A stretch of 64,000 nucleotides of DNA from contig JAEZWR010000026.1 in the NCBI GenBank assembly GCA_023420115.1, positions 124,001 through 188,000 of the forward strand, given 5' to 3'. Made by a program: the position numbers and the translations under genes. Below, one piece after another: positions 44,761 through 56,000 of this stretch. This DNA is from Bacillota bacterium. Lineage in GTDB: Bacteria > Bacillota > Clostridia > Saccharofermentanales > Fastidiosipilaceae. The notes below the pieces were generated by a model, which worked only from the letters and a program-made list of their open reading frames with translations, was not told the DNA's origin and did not search any database. Every line of letters starts with the position of its first letter. The stretch's first letter is position 1.

Positions 44761-45825
44761 TTAAATTAAACCTACTCCGTGAAGAGCCGTACCAACAATT
44801 ACCCAGAAGATGATAGCAAGAACAGCTACAACAGTAGACAAAAGTGAAATATTCGATGCCAATACTGACTCTCTATCGAAACGAATCGAATAAGCAACTG
44901 CAACTGTGGCAGGAGGAGTAGCAAGCATAATTGTAATTGCCATTATTGCTTCGTAGCTCATTGGGAAGAATGGACGGATCACAAGCATAATTACAAGGAA
45001 GATAGCGGGAACAGCCAGAAGCTTCAGGACACTATAAATCCAAGCAAACTTCTCAGCGACAGCTTCTTTTAAAGAAATATTTGCCAAGGTCATACCAATT
45101 GCAAGCCAGGCAAGTGGGGATGAGAGATCGCCAAGATATTTAAGACCCTTAAACAACCATGGTACAGTCTTGTCAATTCTTAAAAATGCGTAACTATTCA
45201 CCACTTTTTCACCATCGACTGTCGAAGCAACTGCAACTTGGGGCAGATACCCTTGTGTTAGCCAAATAATAAGTCCGATAAAAGTCGAAATAATAATTGT
45301 ATTAGCAAAAATCAGCTTAAGATTCTTTTTCTCAAACTTAAGACCACTCATGCGGATAAGTCCATATGAGTAAAGAAAAACACGATAAGCTATATTAAAG
45401 ATATTTGCATAGATAGTACCGAGTCCACCGAGGAAACCATTAATAATCGGAATACCAAAAAATGTTGTTGAGCCAAAGGTTGTAAGTACGGACAAGCAAG
45501 TTTTTTTATCTCCTTTTAATCTAAGATAAAAAAGCTCTCCGAGCAAAATCAAAATCACATATGCAACGAAGCCAAAAATTAACACATTGATACCGGTTGT
45601 AAAAGTTTGCTCATTGATATCACTCATAAAAGCAGTAAATGCCAAGGCTGGCAAAGCTGCACTGAGCAAAATCGAGCTCAATATTTTAGCTCCATGCTCT
45701 GTAACTACATTCTTCTTACGAAGAATATAACCGACGAGAATTACAAAAATCGTTGAGAATACTGCGCCAAGAAATCTTTCACTAGTAATTAGTGACAAAA
45801 TATTGACGTTTGCACTTTCGTTCAT
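44761..45825 (-). CDS. AEC-family transporter (auxin efflux carrier/malate permease type)
   Basis: A 354-residue membrane protein with about ten hydrophobic segments. The N-terminal half has GYILRKKNVVTEHGAKILSSILLSAALPALAFTAF, characteristic of the AEC family, and GSTTFFGIPIINGFLGGLG. The C-terminal repeat has LAWLAIGMTLANISLKEAV and LATPPATVAVAYSIRFDRES. Members export or import organic acids such as malate or lactate. Location next to a D-lactate dehydrogenase makes a 2-hydroxy acid a plausible substrate, but the genes have separate starts 132 bp apart and this is inference. Confidence 0.88.
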   Translation of the reverse strand: MNESANVNILSLITSERFLGAVFSTIFVILVGYILRKKNVVTEHGAKILSSILLSAALPALAFTAFMSDINEQTFTTGINVLIFGFVAYVILILLGELFYLRLKGDKKTCLSVLTTFGSTTFFGIPIINGFLGGLGTIYANIFNIAYRVFLYSYGLIRMSGLKFEKKNLKLIFANTIIISTFIGLIIWLTQGYLPQVAVASTVDGEKVVNSYAFLRIDKTVPWLFKGLKYLGDLSSPLAWLAIGMTLANISLKEAVAEKFAWIYSVLKLLAVPAIFLVIMLVIRPFFPMSYEAIMAITIMLATPPATVAVAYSIRFDRESVLASNISLLSTVVAVLAIIFWVIVGTALHGVGLI

Positions 45826-46241
45826 TGAAGTTCTCCTTCATTTTTTATTTATTATATTTTGGCTATCAACTGAGATAATTAGGATATACGCATTTCGCAT
45901 ACGCATTAATATTTAACTGATGATAATAAATTCTCAGCTCCAATCACCTAAGTTATCGTAGTTAAATATACAGCCAATTTACAATCTGTAGATTATATAA
46001 AAAATTATCAAAAAATTAAACAACTCTTGGCGAATAATTCACTTTAAAATTAAATAAAAATATGCCTACATACGCTTAAAATTTTTATAAAATAGCCACA
46101 AGAATTATATATGTATTGTTTCGCACTAAACACAATATTAACAACAGCAACATTCTGTACACTTCTTTGCTAATTTCGTACGATTTAGGTAAAATAATAC
46201 AATAAAAAATAAGAAAGTATATATTCTCGGGAGCGTAAATT
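45826..46241. other. 416-bp intergenic region containing the left direct repeat
   Basis: AT-rich region upstream of both the AEC gene (leftward) and the toxin-antitoxin pair (rightward). It contains a duplicated ATACGCAT near 45893-45905 and the left 25-bp direct repeat at 46087-46111. No coding sequence was seen. Confidence 0.5.
46087..46111 (+). repeat. Left 25-bp direct repeat flanking the toxin-antitoxin module
   Basis: A 25-bp sequence beginning ATAAAATAGCCACAAG is repeated without mismatch at 46964-46988. The right copy is one arm of a transcription terminator; this left copy has no matching other arm, so it looks like the duplicated half. Confidence 0.85.
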
Positions 46242-46463
46242 ATGATTATTACTGCAACTGAATTTAAATCTAATTTAGGGAAATATCTGGATATAGCGAT
46301 GAAGCAAGATATATATATCACTAAGAATGGTAAGAATATCGCTCGTCTTACAAGTCCAAATATAAATAAGCTTGAGGTTCTAGATAAACTCGTGGGAATC
46401 ATACCTGATGACGGTAGAACGGATAATGAATCCATCCGACAGGAGCGTCTTGCGAAAAAATGA
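46242..46463 (+). CDS. Phd/YefM-type antitoxin
   Basis: A 73-residue DNA-binding antitoxin. The N-terminal MIITATEFKSNLGKYLDIAMKQDIYITKNGKNIARL is the Phd/YefM fold (dimeric operator binding), and the C-terminal part (GIIPDDGRTDNESIRQERLAKK) is the flexible toxin-neutralising tail. GGGAGC precedes the ATG. Its stop overlaps the toxin start (ATGA-type, 4 bp), as in standard modules. It would repress its own promoter and block the PIN toxin. Confidence 0.88.
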   Translation: MIITATEFKSNLGKYLDIAMKQDIYITKNGKNIARLTSPNINKLEVLDKLVGIIPDDGRTDNESIRQERLAKK

Positions 46464-46870
46464 TAATTCTAATCGATACAAACGTAATATTAGATATTCT
46501 CCAAAAACGAAAACCATTCTTTGCAGATTCTTACCAAGCCTTACAACAAGCAATTAGATCTAATATCGACTGCCTAATTTCCGCCTCAACAGCCACTGAT
46601 ATTTTTTATATTCTAAGAAAATATCTCGGTTCAGCCACAGAGGCAAAAGAACAGCTCGAGAATCTTACTAAGATAGTTAAGTTTGCAGATGTACAAGGAA
46701 TAGATATACATGCTGCCCTTATTAGCAAGTTTTCTGATTTTGAAGATGCTGTAGTAGCTTCCATTGCTGAAAGACTTAAAGCCAGCTATATTCTTACACG
46801 CAATTTAAAGGACTTTAAAGATTCTACAGTCCCGGCTATACTCCCCAAAGATTTTCTGAAAAAATTTTAA
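46460..46870 (+). CDS. vapC: PIN-domain ribonuclease toxin (VapC-like)
   Basis: A 136-residue PIN-domain protein. The conserved acidic residues are visible: ILIDTNVILDIL (first Asp), STATDIFYILRK (second), DFEDAVVASIAERL (third) and the C-terminal ILTRNLKDFKDS, which in PIN domains contributes Asp/Asn. VapC toxins cleave tRNA or rRNA when the antitoxin is degraded. Translationally coupled to the antitoxin. The module is bracketed by 25-bp direct repeats. Confidence 0.88.
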   Translation: MIILIDTNVILDILQKRKPFFADSYQALQQAIRSNIDCLISASTATDIFYILRKYLGSATEAKEQLENLTKIVKFADVQGIDIHAALISKFSDFEDAVVASIAERLKASYILTRNLKDFKDSTVPAILPKDFLKKF

Positions 46871-46960
46871 GATTATAATCTTCTCTTTTTAATCACTATA
46901 TTTATCACTAAAATTAAAACTTTGGCTGTACGTTTGTATAGTGAGAATTGCCATTATTTC

Positions 46961-46999
46961 AACATAAAATAGCCACAAGAATTATATAATCCCTGTGGC
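46961..46999 (-). terminator. Terminator of the orphan solute-binding protein gene; includes the right direct repeat
   Basis: Minus-strand stem GCCACAgGgATTATATAATtCtTGTGGC (46972-46999) followed by TATTTTATG. The right 25-bp direct repeat (46964-46988) forms its distal arm and tail. Confidence 0.7.
46964..46988 (+). repeat. Right 25-bp direct repeat flanking the toxin-antitoxin module
   Basis: Identical to 46087-46111. The start-to-start distance of the copies is 877 bp and the interval holds only the antitoxin and toxin genes. Confidence 0.85.
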
Positions 47000-47059
47000 C
47001 ATATTTAATAGCTTAATTTATATACTTATAAATATTTGCTCTACGTGTGAATACTTGCT

Positions 47060-48742
47060 CTACTTAGTTTCTGTCCCATATTGGCGTGTATACGCTTTTT
47101 GCAACAAATCTACATACCTATCAAGCTCTAAATTCTCAAACTCATTAACATATGAATCCCATTCAGCATCAATATCTCTATTTCCAGAAAGAAAAGCAAC
47201 TATCTGTTCATTAACATACTTTACAATCTGTGTCTCAAGCTTAGCACGTTCAGAAGACTCGTCTGCTTCCATCATAAGAAGTGGAACTGCTTTTGCATCA
47301 GAATTATATGGTTCATACGTATCGTGGGTTATCTGATAAAGACGTGGTTCTGCATCCCATTTGGACTCTTCACCGTCACCCATTTGTTGCCCTAAGCGGA
47401 AGTCACTTGTACGATTTGCTAGTGCAACATTGGGCATACCTCCAAGTAACAACAACTCATTTGCAGCACCACCACTAGCATCAGGTATCTTATATAGAGC
47501 TGGCTTACCATTCATACCCTTGGCGCCCTCATCAGGAGCCAACCACCCTTCTCCAAGCTTGCCATACGAGGATATATAAGTCGCTTCTTCACTCATAAGA
47601 CCGTCGGCCCACTTAAATAGAAGCTCTGGATTTTTTGCTTTGTTAGTTATAACAAACTTACCATTTGCCAGCGGTGATGAGATTGTCAAAACATTCTGTT
47701 CTCCATTTGGTCCCTTTAGTGGAGGAAGAGCTACATACTCTCTGCTTCTTTTGAGAGGATCACTAGCATCAGCACCCAAACCTATCCACCAGTTGGAACC
47801 AGGTACAACGCCTAATAGTATTTCACTTGGATCACCACCGACCTGAGCTAATTCTTCCGACGTCTGAGTAAGAGAAACCGGGTCAATTAATTCTTCTTCA
47901 ATCAGAGAACGAATATATTTGAGAGCCTCTTTGAACTCTTCCGTATTAGCATTAAACTTAATCTTGCCATCATCTAAAGAAACTCTTGCCACATAATCAT
48001 TATAGAAAAAAGCCTCGAAGAGGAAGTCATAAATTCTTGTTCTCGAACCGACGTCCGAACCCATCATTGGAATTTCATCATTGGGATCGCCATTTCCATT
48101 AGCATCTTGCTCTTTAAATGCTCTAAGAACTTCTTTAAACTCTTCTGTTGTTGTAGGCATTTTAAGTCCTAAATTATCTAACCATTTTTGATTAATCATC
48201 ATCTTACCAGGGAACATACAATGGTAGCAGGCATTAATACCTGGCAGAGCATATATCGCCCCATTAGAAGCTGTAACTGACTGCAACATTTTCTCTGTAT
48301 ACGCTTCCTTGGTAAATATACCTATTTCATCTATGTAATTTTTCAGATTAAGAAAAATCCCTTGAGAACCATATTTAACCTGATCAGAAGGACTAAAATC
48401 CATACCCATCATTGCATCTGGCAAAGAATCCAAGCTTGCCATCATAATACCTATCTGTTCAGTTTTTGTTATTTCAGGAATAATCTTCCAATCAACTTTC
48501 ACTCCACTCTGTTCTTCATACCACTTAGTGAAATAAATACTTGGAACATCACCAAAATAGCTCGTCTGAACTGTGGCAATACTAACCATTTCCCCGTCAC
48601 TTGCAATGGGGAAATTAGCTTTTTCCTTGAGCTGACCTTTTTTTCCGAGTTCATTTTCCGAATCAGCAGCAACAAACCTCAAGGGAAATACTGATACCCC
48701 CATTAAAAGAGCCAAACTCAAGCTCTTTAAACTTCTCTTCAT
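47060..48742 (-). CDS. Orphan extracellular solute-binding protein (family 1, LplA-like), non-lipoprotein
   Basis: A secreted binding protein of about 560 residues. Signal peptide RSLKSLSLALLMGVSVFPLRFVAADSEN without lipobox, then the family 1 fold: IPSIYFTKWYEEQSGVKVDWK-like opening, GIFLNLKNYIDEIGIF, GAIYALPGINACYHCMFPGKMMINQKWLD, LKMPTTTEEFKEVLRAFKEQDANGNGDPNDEIPMMG and LLFKWADGLMSEEATY. The DANGNGDPNDEIP motif is typical of the LplA-like oligosaccharide-binding group. AAGGAGG precedes the ATG at 48742. No permease or ATPase is adjacent, so it probably serves permeases elsewhere, possibly one of the pairs at 25.8-35.1 kb. Confidence 0.87.
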   Translation of the reverse strand: MKRSLKSLSLALLMGVSVFPLRFVAADSENELGKKGQLKEKANFPIASDGEMVSIATVQTSYFGDVPSIYFTKWYEEQSGVKVDWKIIPEITKTEQIGIMMASLDSLPDAMMGMDFSPSDQVKYGSQGIFLNLKNYIDEIGIFTKEAYTEKMLQSVTASNGAIYALPGINACYHCMFPGKMMINQKWLDNLGLKMPTTTEEFKEVLRAFKEQDANGNGDPNDEIPMMGSDVGSRTRIYDFLFEAFFYNDYVARVSLDDGKIKFNANTEEFKEALKYIRSLIEEELIDPVSLTQTSEELAQVGGDPSEILLGVVPGSNWWIGLGADASDPLKRSREYVALPPLKGPNGEQNVLTISSPLANGKFVITNKAKNPELLFKWADGLMSEEATYISSYGKLGEGWLAPDEGAKGMNGKPALYKIPDASGGAANELLLLGGMPNVALANRTSDFRLGQQMGDGEESKWDAEPRLYQITHDTYEPYNSDAKAVPLLMMEADESSERAKLETQIVKYVNEQIVAFLSGNRDIDAEWDSYVNEFENLELDRYVDLLQKAYTRQYGTETK

Positions 48743-48764
48743 TCTTATGTCCTCCTTATTTTCT

Positions 48765-48802
48765 ATCATTATATAATGATCTATTTGAGTGGCAGATTTG
48801 CC
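48765..48802 (-). promoter_or_regulatory. Promoter of the orphan solute-binding protein gene with palindrome over the -10 box
   Basis: ATCATTATATAATGAT (48765-48780) is a perfect 16-bp palindrome containing TATAAT on the minus strand. A -35-like CTGCCA lies 16 bp upstream, and GGCA-gatt-TGCC (48791-48802) adds a small inverted repeat. A repressor bound to the large palindrome would block the -10 box. Confidence 0.5.
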
Positions 48803-48954
48803 CTAACTCCATATAAATTGATTGATAAATGACTCGCAATAATCTATAACAAATTCTTATAATTCCACTATAATATCCTTTAATATTTTGAGAACTCAAA
48901 CACAAAATATTTTTTCATTAATATTCATTAGAATAACAAAATCGGGAATAAATC

Positions 48955-49953
48955 ATGAATAAAATAAGCGACTACTTACAAAAATTATCCAACGCAAAAA
49001 CCAGTGACTCAAATCAAATAAGTAGAAAAGAGTACATAAGCGGCATCGTTCTTGCCCTACTATCTGCAGCAATATATGGCTTCATGCCGATGATGGCAAG
49101 AATATTCAAATCTGAGGGCGGAGATCCTATCCTTTTAGCAATGTTCAGATTCTTCTTTTCTTCTCTCTTTCTTCTACCTTTAATCAAGGGAAGTAACTCT
49201 CCATTTAAGATAGAAAAATCAAACTTACTTCGACTTTTGCTCGTAGCCCTAGCCTATGCCATAACTCCGCCACTTCTTTATATGAGTTACGAGTACCTAG
49301 ATACAGGAATAGCAACTATATTACACTTTTCTTATCCAGCTCTAGTCATCATTCTTTGTCTTATTTTTTACAAAGATAAACCAAAAATATCAGCTATTTT
49401 ATGTCTCTTATTCTCCTTAATTGGTATTACATTGATCCAAATAGATCCTAGCAAGCACGCAGAAACGCTAGCGAACTCTGCCGTAGCATCAACTAGTTAT
49501 AGCCAAGTAATTGGCCTAGGTCTAGCCATACTGTCAGGACTAACATATGCCATTTATGTTGTTTTTTATTCCAACTCCAGATTAATCACAATTCCACTAT
49601 TTACTCTAGCATTTTACCTAAACTTTTTATCTTTTATTATCCTTATACCATATCGCCTCCTAAATGGAATAAATATTTCGCTGTCCTTCAAAGGCATCTT
49701 AATAGGTATACTTCTCGCCTTCTCTTGTTCAGTTCTCGCCACAATCTTTTTTCAATATGCCTGCTCAAAAATTGGCGGTGCCAAAGCAGCTCTCCTGTCC
49801 ACATTTGAACCCTTAGTCAGTGTCATCGTCGCCAGTCTTTTCCTAAATGAGAAACTAAGTACTTTCTCAGCCCTTGGCGTAGCAGCAATTCTCCTAGCTT
49901 CCTGTTTGCTAATTTTCGAAAAGAAACAAAATGTGGATAAAAAGAATAATTAA
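48955..49953 (+). CDS. EamA-family (DMT) transporter
   Basis: A 332-residue membrane transporter of ten segments in two EamA halves. The first begins SGIVLALLSAAIYGFMPMMARIFKSEGGDPILLAMFRFFFSSLFLLP; the second includes GLGLAILSGLTYAIYVVFYSNSRL and ends ACSKIGGAKAALLSTFEPLVSVIVASLFLNEKLS, the conserved FEP motif near the end. A hydrophilic N-terminus of about 25 residues precedes the first segment. Not closely similar to the EamA protein at 13449-14396. The substrate is unknown. Followed by a terminator that works on both strands. Confidence 0.9.
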   Translation: MNKISDYLQKLSNAKTSDSNQISRKEYISGIVLALLSAAIYGFMPMMARIFKSEGGDPILLAMFRFFFSSLFLLPLIKGSNSPFKIEKSNLLRLLLVALAYAITPPLLYMSYEYLDTGIATILHFSYPALVIILCLIFYKDKPKISAILCLLFSLIGITLIQIDPSKHAETLANSAVASTSYSQVIGLGLAILSGLTYAIYVVFYSNSRLITIPLFTLAFYLNFLSFIILIPYRLLNGINISLSFKGILIGILLAFSCSVLATIFFQYACSKIGGAKAALLSTFEPLVSVIVASLFLNEKLSTFSALGVAAILLASCLLIFEKKQNVDKKNN

Positions 49954-49956
49954 ACA

Positions 49957-50003
49957 AAAGCCTGCTAGGCTCGGACTCTGCCGCAACCTAGGAGGCTTTT
50001 TAA
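49957..50003 (+). terminator. Bidirectional terminator between the EamA and giant surface protein genes
   Basis: AAAGCCTgCTAGG ... CCTAGgAGGCTTTTT stem (49957-50000). A T run follows on the plus strand and an A run precedes it, so it can end both convergent transcripts. Confidence 0.8.
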
Positions 50004-50032
50004 CTATATGTGATAGTTAAGCTACATTCATA

Positions 50033-53000
50033 CTATCTTTTTCTCGTAATGAAAATATTCGGCACAGATACACCAAGCACAGAAAGAATCGCCGCCACAA
50101 CTTCGATTATCCTTATTTTTCTTAGCATATCTTCGCCACTCTCATTTTTATCAGCAGAGAGTAATTTTTTATCTTCCTCTCGCAACTTAAGAGTATTATC
50201 ATCCGTGTTAAATAACTTCACTAATTCTCTATGCAGAACTTCAAGAAGCGTACTATCATGTTTTGCGCTCAATTCTGGTAGACTGATTTCTCTACTCGTC
50301 TGAATTGGTAAACTACTTACTGTAGTATATATAGTGCTTGAAGCACTTTCAGTTTCTGTAATATAGGCTTCGGACTCCGTCTCAAGGTAGTCAAGATCAG
50401 CAGTGGCAATTATTTCTTCATCAAGCGTTGCTTCATCCATATTGATATCATTGCTGATAGCATTTTCTATATTCTCATCTACCAATGCAGAATCTACTAT
50501 CTCATCAACATTGTCGACAGTGATTAATTCATCTCCCGAAATATTATCTACGACATAAACATAGTCGGTTTCAGAACTATCTACTTCTTCTAACTTATCA
50601 AGTTCTTCGATAATAGCTTCGCCGATTTCTACATCTTCAAGTTCATCTTCAAAAGCTTTTCCAGTTTCAAGACTCACTTCGTTATCTGTCTCAAGTTCAG
50701 AAGCTTCTTCCTCGCTAGTTTCGATAAATTCAGTACTTTCGTTTACAGAATCTTCTGCATCTTCTGTACCTTCTGTTTCTTCTAAATCCTGTTTAGAAAG
50801 ATCTTCTATGGAATTTTCATTTTCGTCTGTAGCTTCAAGTTTTTCTGAATCTTTACTTTCTTCCACAGAGTTAGAATCATCCGAATTGATTGCTGTATCA
50901 TCAGCAGTAGAATCGTTCGAAACTAGATCTTCTGACAATTCATCAGAGTGTTCTTTGTCTTCTCTATTATCACTGCTATCTTCGATCTTTGTACTTTCGT
51001 CATTCTCTTCAGTAGCAGTAACAAGATCTGAACCTTGCTCTGTACTCGCTTCCTCTCCATTCTCATTTTTAACTTCTGCTTCTTCGCTTTCGTTTTCTTT
51101 ACTTTCGGCTTCTTCTTTAGTTTCTGCCTCTACTCCCACTCCAGCTTCTACTTCGGACTCCTCGCCAGTCTTGACTTCACTCTCTCCCTCGGTCTCGCTA
51201 GTAGTCTCAGTTAGAGTCCCAGACTCTACTTCGTTCTGAACTTCACTTCCTGAACTCTCACTAGACTTATCAAGTTCAGTTCCTGTTTGCTCATCTTTGG
51301 CTAGTTCAGAATTTTCTTCGCTATTTCCACTTTCTACATTGCTGTCCTGCGAGTCTAATTGTTTCTTCTCTTCGGCTTCGAGCGCCTTTTGATATTCACT
51401 TTCAGACTTATCTGCCTCGTACGCCCTAGCCTTGAGTTCGGCTAACTTAGCCTGTTTGGCAAGTAAATTCTTTCTTATTTCAGGCACAGAAGTTTGAAGC
51501 TCATTTTCTAAATTCTTTAATTCATCTTCTGCCTTTTTTAACTTAGCCTCATCATTCAAAGAGAAATCTGAAAGTCTCTGACTAAGTATCTCTGAATTAC
51601 TCGTACGATAAGCTAAGACCTTCTCCTGATAGGACTTCGCCTCTTCTTTCAGAGTAGCAACTGCATTTTCCAACGCACTTATTGCACTCTTATATGATTC
51701 TGCAGTTTCATCACTAGGCTCCACTGCCGCCTCATATGCTTTGGCAATTTTTTCACTAAAATTAGCTGGCAATTCTTCTTCAACAAGTGATCTTCTGCTT
51801 CTTGCAAGCTTGAGTTTCTCCTTAAGATAAGTGAGATTATTCTCTTTCTCACTTGCTGAAATACTAGCTGTAGCGATAATACTATCTATAGCCTGCTTCT
51901 CGGCAGTGAGACCAGCCTTGGCTGCATCAGTTAAGCGATTGAACACCTTAAGTGCTGCCTCAGCCTTTTTCTTATCATCTGCTGTAACATCTTTTAAATC
52001 TTTGTTGACTAGGGCGCTATACTGCGTTCTAAATTGATTAATTCTATCAATGCGATCATTTTCTTGAATGATCTCTCTCTTGACATCATTAAACTTAAGC
52101 TCCAATTTCTGGCTGGCAGCATAATTTTCCTCGCTACTTGCATTCTTATTTGTTGCCACATTTTTCGCTTCGAGCAAGGCCTGTCTGAGTTCTTCCTTAA
52201 GTTGAGTCAATTTATCGCTAGATGTAGACATCGATCTACGATAAGCATTAATTGAATTGTACTTTCTTCTGAGAGCCTGATTCGCTTCTTCTGCCTCAAA
52301 TTTGGCAATATAAGTCTGCATTGGCTCCTGTCTTTTACCCGGTGCTACCATGGTCGGATAGAAAAGATGCCAAGCCTCATCATTTAAAGACTTTCTCGTC
52401 GTCTCATCTATTGCATTAAATCTGACCTTAGCCTCACGCAACTCTTCTCTGAAACGCTTATAATTTGATTTGCTCAAATCTTCTGGCTTAAGAGCAAGTA
52501 AGTCAGCAAAATCTTTTCTGAAATCAGCAACTTCCTTTTCTTCTCTATCAAACTTATTCTTCTCTGTCACTTTGGCAAAAGCAGCCTCTGCAGACTTCAA
52601 TTTTAACTTCGCCCTTACAGGAAGTGATTTAAGCTCATAATATGCCGATTCGGCCTTTGCCTTTTCCTCATCTGACAGTGAACTTAGATCATATGTTTCA
52701 CCCTCAGCTTCACCAGTCTTGAGTCCGTCAATCTTCGCTAGTAAGTCTTTATATTTTTCTTTAAAAGCTGCCGCCAAGGTTTCGGCCTCGGTCTCTATTT
52801 TCTTGAGTTCTGCTGCACTCTCATCATTTTCATTATCCTTGACATCGAGATAAAGAATTTTAGCCTCAGCTAATCTGGCTGTAGCTGCCAAACTCAAGGA
52901 CTCTTGTCGACTACTAATAAAGGTATCTTGAAGCTTAGACCTATTGTCATTATTCTCTTCAATAGATGTTCTTTCTGACTTTTTGCCGTCAAACTCGTCT

Positions 53001-56000
53001 AATTTACGGCTGAGTTCGTTCAGTAGGCTCTCTATTTCAGAAATTTTTTCAGATGAATATGTAGAACTAGACTTTTTCTCTTCTAAACTCTTCTTAAGTT
53101 CTTCCATAGTCTTTCTGACAGCCGCTCCAGACTCATAGAATGAATCGATTCCTTTTTTGAGTTCATTTAGATTCTGTGCTGATGTGCGAGCTAAATATGC
53201 CTCTTGACCCTTTCTAGCCTCGTCAGCTGTGGTCTGGAACATAATATCTGCCATACCAAGAACAGTTGCAAAGTCATCTTCTTTGTCCTTGCCACTTTCG
53301 AGAACAGTTATGCGGACATGCTGGGCCTTTTTCTGCTTGCTATTAGAAGCAGTCCAATTCTGCACCTTTCTCTTATTGCCATTGTAATTAAAAGTAACTG
53401 TCTCTACTTCTTCCCAATGACTACCATCATTTGAGGTTTCAATTTTTGCCTTGACAATATTACCCACTGACTTACCGTCCTGCCTCGGTACGTAGCGGAA
53501 ACCCTTTACTGTATATTGCTGATCAAATTTAAAGACAATATTTGGCTTCTCATCCGAACCATTCAAGGCAGACAAGAAAATATTTTTATAATTACCATTA
53601 TTAGCCGACTTTAGCTCGTAGCCGTCCTCTTTTGAACTACTGCTAATAACCTCGGTATTTAGGTGCATAATATCTTCTAATCTCGAAGCCCCGCTAAAAT
53701 CAAAGTCTCTCGCCTTACTTTCAAGCTTATTTCCCGTCCTCTTATGTCTGACAGAAATCTTATTAGAATTTTCGAGATAGGTATTAACATGATCAAAGGG
53801 ATACCACTTAGTACCATCAATTGACCATTCCATGCTCTCATCCAAACCAGTTATAAATCTCTCTCTGCTGAACACATCGAGGCTAGGCTGCTCTGGCTGA
53901 ATAATTTGAAGCTTCATCACACCAACGCCAGAAGAACTTACACTGTCAAGCTTGGCACTCTCTTCACTTGAAGAAATCCCCTTGAGTCTGAGCATAATTC
54001 CATTCTCGGCACTTATCTGCTTGATCTCATCTTCGGTAAGGAGCTGATTAGCGACAAGAACTGGCTTCCATGATTTACCACCATCAAGTGAATACTCTGT
54101 ATCTGTCTTTGCTCCCCAAAGGCGCTCTGCATGCTCACCGTCGAAGCTGAAACTACCTAACAAGTTCTTACCATCTTGAATAAGCTCTTGGAACTCCTTT
54201 GTTCTGACAATTTGCTTGGCCATATTGCCACGAACCGCATCGTCCTTTTGACCTTCCTCTTCAACTGCTAGAAGCTTAGCGAAAAAGTCCACCTTAAAGG
54301 CCCTACTCTTGATCTTATCCTTTACAGCATAAGCTATGTCCATAACGGGCTTCGGGTGCTGCTTGAGATTGTCAAAAGCTCTCGCAACATATGAAGCTAG
54401 TGCCTGTTCATTTAAATCACTGTCACTCTTTTGCAATTCAGAAAAAATAAGTTCGTCATGTGCAGGCAAAAAAAGAGGATTAAGCTCAATAGCTTTTTCC
54501 AAATACTCTTTTTTCTTGGACTCATTCTCTGTCTCAAGTGCCAGCATATAGTAGAGATTTGCCTCTGTATAAGCGACCTCATTCTTCTTCGCGTCTTGAG
54601 TCAACTGATTATATGTTGTTGTATACCCACTATTGTTATATTTGAAATATTTTTTATATCTCTCGAAGGTACTTGCGAAACCACTATAGACACCACCTTG
54701 TGATCTATCCCAACCTGTGACAAAATTGTATCCGCGCCATACCTTCCCCGTTCCTAAATAAGTAACAGCTGCGTGAGCTGGCTGACCAATTACATTTGCT
54801 GGAATACCAAAGGCTCTGAGAACAACAACATCAAACTTGGAAATCGCTCCACAGACTCCACCATATTCAATAATTCTGGCAAGGTCTGGATTATCTCCGT
54901 AGAAATATGAAGTCTGAACAGAATCTCCATATTTGTTATATAAGTTATATCTCAGATATTGATATGTTATAGATGCCAACTTCTCTGGACTTGTTAAAAA
55001 CTCGGGTTTTTCTTTCTTTACCTTTTCACGTATCCAAAGTAGATCCTCATTGCTGACCTCAGCACTGACAACCGCTCTCATCTCTTCAATATCATAAGTA
55101 TTTAGATCAGCTAAAAGAGCTCCTTTTGTTCTAGATAGATCTCTATATATCTGATATCTGCCTACGGGTTCAGCAACTCTATTGCGACTTGCCCAAAATG
55201 ATACTGGTCTTGAAAACTCAAGAGCAGTTGCTAGGGCTAATTTTTTATTAAGATTATCTTTTAAGATGCTCTTATCAACCGAATAAATTTGGTCTAAGAC
55301 ATTAAAGAAATTGGCATACCCACCAGCTGGAGAAGCTGTAGAGGCTAACATCTCAAGAGCATCGTAGTCAGATCTTATCCAATCGTATAAGCGTCTATAT
55401 TTTGGATTCTCAACCAAAAGAGAAAAAAGATCATTCTGTGACTTTGTATCAAATCTCATGCGATAGAGGCTCATGCGTCCATCCTTGCTATTGACAGTTG
55501 ACATATTGACCTTGTTCTCTAAACTCTTACGCTCTTCACTTAGATTAGGTACAGACGGAAGATCGTTAATCGAAAGAACCTTAAGGTCTGCCAAAACTGC
55601 ATGGTCTTGGTGAACATTGCCATTATCATCAATTTCAATTTTAAGAGTCTTGGCTCCATTGAGAGGTAGGTTTACCCTCTCTCCAGATTTTTTATCAAGA
55701 TTCTTTGATGTATATACAAGAGTACCGTCCAAATAGAAGCGATATTTGACATTACCATTCAATTTAGGGTCTATGCCAATATATGTTGAGAGAAGATTAT
55801 TAGTCTTAGATAGTTCGCTAATATTGAATTCTAAGCGAGCTGGGGCATGTGCCATATATCCATTGTCAAAGACCATATTCTTGCCTTTGATATTCAGATT
55901 AAGCTTGCCACCGTCCAAGCGCTCACTATTTTTTAGCTGTTTGCCACCACCAATCGACTGGCTAGTAGGCGTCAAATTATTAAGGTAAGTCGGTTCATTA

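Noticed and set aside
50270..50300. SLPELSA near the C-terminus of the giant protein as a sortase motif
   Set aside because: It lacks the LPXTG pattern and lies about 65 residues before the terminal hydrophobic segment.
50808..51239. Long plus-strand open frame rich in Ser/Leu/Val opposite the giant surface protein
   Set aside because: It mirrors the Ser/Glu-rich low-complexity tail on the minus strand; no ribosome binding site or protein-like pattern.
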